Positions 63,707 through 64,000 of a DNA stretch of 64,000 bases are shown here, piece after piece. Numbering within the stretch: position 1 is the first letter of the stretch; the number at the start of each line of letters is the position of its first letter. The DNA lies in assembly GCA_021604005.1 (NCBI GenBank), contig BQIV01000010.1, positions 1 through 64,000 of the forward strand, written 5' to 3'. The notes below the pieces were generated by a model. That model had not been told where the DNA came from. It worked only from the letters and a program-made list of their open reading frames with translations, and made no database searches. Source of the DNA: Nitrospirales bacterium (GTDB lineage Bacteria; Nitrospirota; Nitrospiria; Nitrospirales; UBA8639). The translations under genes and the position numbers were made by a program.

Positions 63707-64000
63707 TCAACTCGCTCGAAACGTACGAAGAACTTGGTCGACGGTCATTAATCGCGCCATAATCCGCCAGCGAATGAGTGCATCGATTTGCCCTTTGCGA
63801 TTTCTCAGAAGCGCGAGCATTTTTTTGGCTGGTCCTACAAGAAAACGAGAAGATAACATCTCAAATTGTGAGAGACTTGGATTTTTGCAAACAACCTCAT
63901 ATCGCTGCTGACGTAAGGTGCTCTGGGCCACAGCCTCAAAGACATAAAGATCCCGGTCCGTCATCTCAGTTCGCCACTTCATGGTATTTTGATGTAATAA
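63707..64000 (-). CDS. C-terminal fragment of a sulfotransferase (5' end outside window)
   Basis: The frame is open to the right edge (no stop before 64000), so about 97 codons of the C-terminus are seen. MTDRDLYVFEAVAQSTLRQ and RYEVV match the C-terminal helix pattern of bacterial sulfotransferases (…fEavaG…L…lGYe). The PAPS-binding motifs are outside the window, so the assignment rests on this tail alone. A second sulfotransferase gene is at 13211. If correct, it suggests more than one sulfation step in this locus. Confidence 0.55.
   Translation of the reverse strand, partial: LLHQNTMKWRTEMTDRDLYVFEAVAQSTLRQQRYEVVCKNPSLSQFEMLSSRFLVGPAKKMLALLRNRKGQIDALIRWRIMARLMTVDQVLRTFRAS

Noticed and set aside
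1-64000. CRISPR arrays, tRNA, rRNA, intact insertion sequences, prophage
   Set aside because: No regular direct repeats with spacers, no tRNA- or rRNA-like sequence and no transposase or phage gene were found.

Overview
The window is almost entirely an extracellular-polysaccharide (EPS) synthesis, modification and export locus of a Gram-negative bacterium. It holds about 45 protein genes, no rRNA or tRNA, no CRISPR array and no recognisable transposase gene. An outer-membrane beta-barrel protein, undecaprenyl-type glycosyltransferases, an O-antigen-ligase-like protein and a flippase point to a diderm. Base composition is close to even. Many proteins look like members of the exosortase A (XrtA/EpsH)-associated families known from Proteobacteria, Nitrospirota and relatives. 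A Nitrospira-like organism is my best guess, but this is weak inference and not a taxonomic call.

Layout. (1) 1-5016, plus strand: secreted surface proteins. These are the end of one malectin-like-repeat protein, a second such protein (FN3, InlB-like and malectin-like repeats) behind a cyclic-di-GMP-I riboswitch, and a kelch/jelly-roll fusion. (2) 5279-12669, minus strand: SGNH hydrolase, XrtA-type glycosyltransferase, asparagine-synthase-type amidotransferase, a second SGNH-like protein whose nucleophile position is Thr, and an AlgD-like GDP-mannose 6-dehydrogenase. (3) 13211-21120, plus strand: sulfotransferase, glycosyltransferase, Gfo/Idh/MocA oxidoreductase, SDR epimerase, low-molecular-weight phosphatase, ATP-grasp ligase and polysaccharide deacetylase. 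(4) 21197-33971, minus strand: flippase, a 50-residue DUF5989 protein, an SxtJ-like protein, a carbamoyltransferase, an O-antigen-ligase-like protein, a glycosyltransferase, a DegT-type aminotransferase, the XrtA-associated PLP decarboxylase and acyl-CoA ligase, and a GT2. (5) 34720-55883, minus strand: a long run of tightly spaced genes starting at a TIGR03016-like outer-membrane protein. It continues through two GT2 enzymes, a FemAB-like protein, four GT4 glycosyltransferases, an amidotransferase, UDP-GlcNAc 2-epimerase, a TPR protein, a second amidotransferase with a decayed glutaminase domain, a deacetylase, two GNAT-fold proteins, an acyl carrier protein and a GT39-type membrane glycosyltransferase. 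(6) 56855-64000: a methyltransferase, an SDR, an SGNH hydrolase, a DUF5060 glycoside-hydrolase-like protein and the end of a sulfotransferase.

How the genes could work together (inference). Nucleotide sugars come from AlgD (GDP-mannuronate), the 2-epimerase (UDP-ManNAc), the SDRs, the Idh-like oxidoreductase and the aminotransferase. Glycosyltransferases build a lipid-linked unit, the flippase and O-antigen-ligase-like protein handle it at the membrane, and the beta-barrel acts at the outer membrane. The unit can be decorated by carbamoyl, sulfate, acyl/amide and aminoacyl-type groups and trimmed by deacetylases. The ACP, acyl-CoA ligase, PLP decarboxylase, amidotransferases and GNAT/FemAB proteins look like a module that makes and attaches an amide-linked group. 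The riboswitch ties at least one secreted matrix protein to c-di-GMP, the usual biofilm signal. Exosortase A, Wza, the chain-length/tyrosine-kinase proteins and the initiating sugar-phosphate transferase are not in the window.

A family of about 97-bp imperfect palindromes with near-identical termini occurs at least six times, always between genes. It looks like a MITE or REP-type element.
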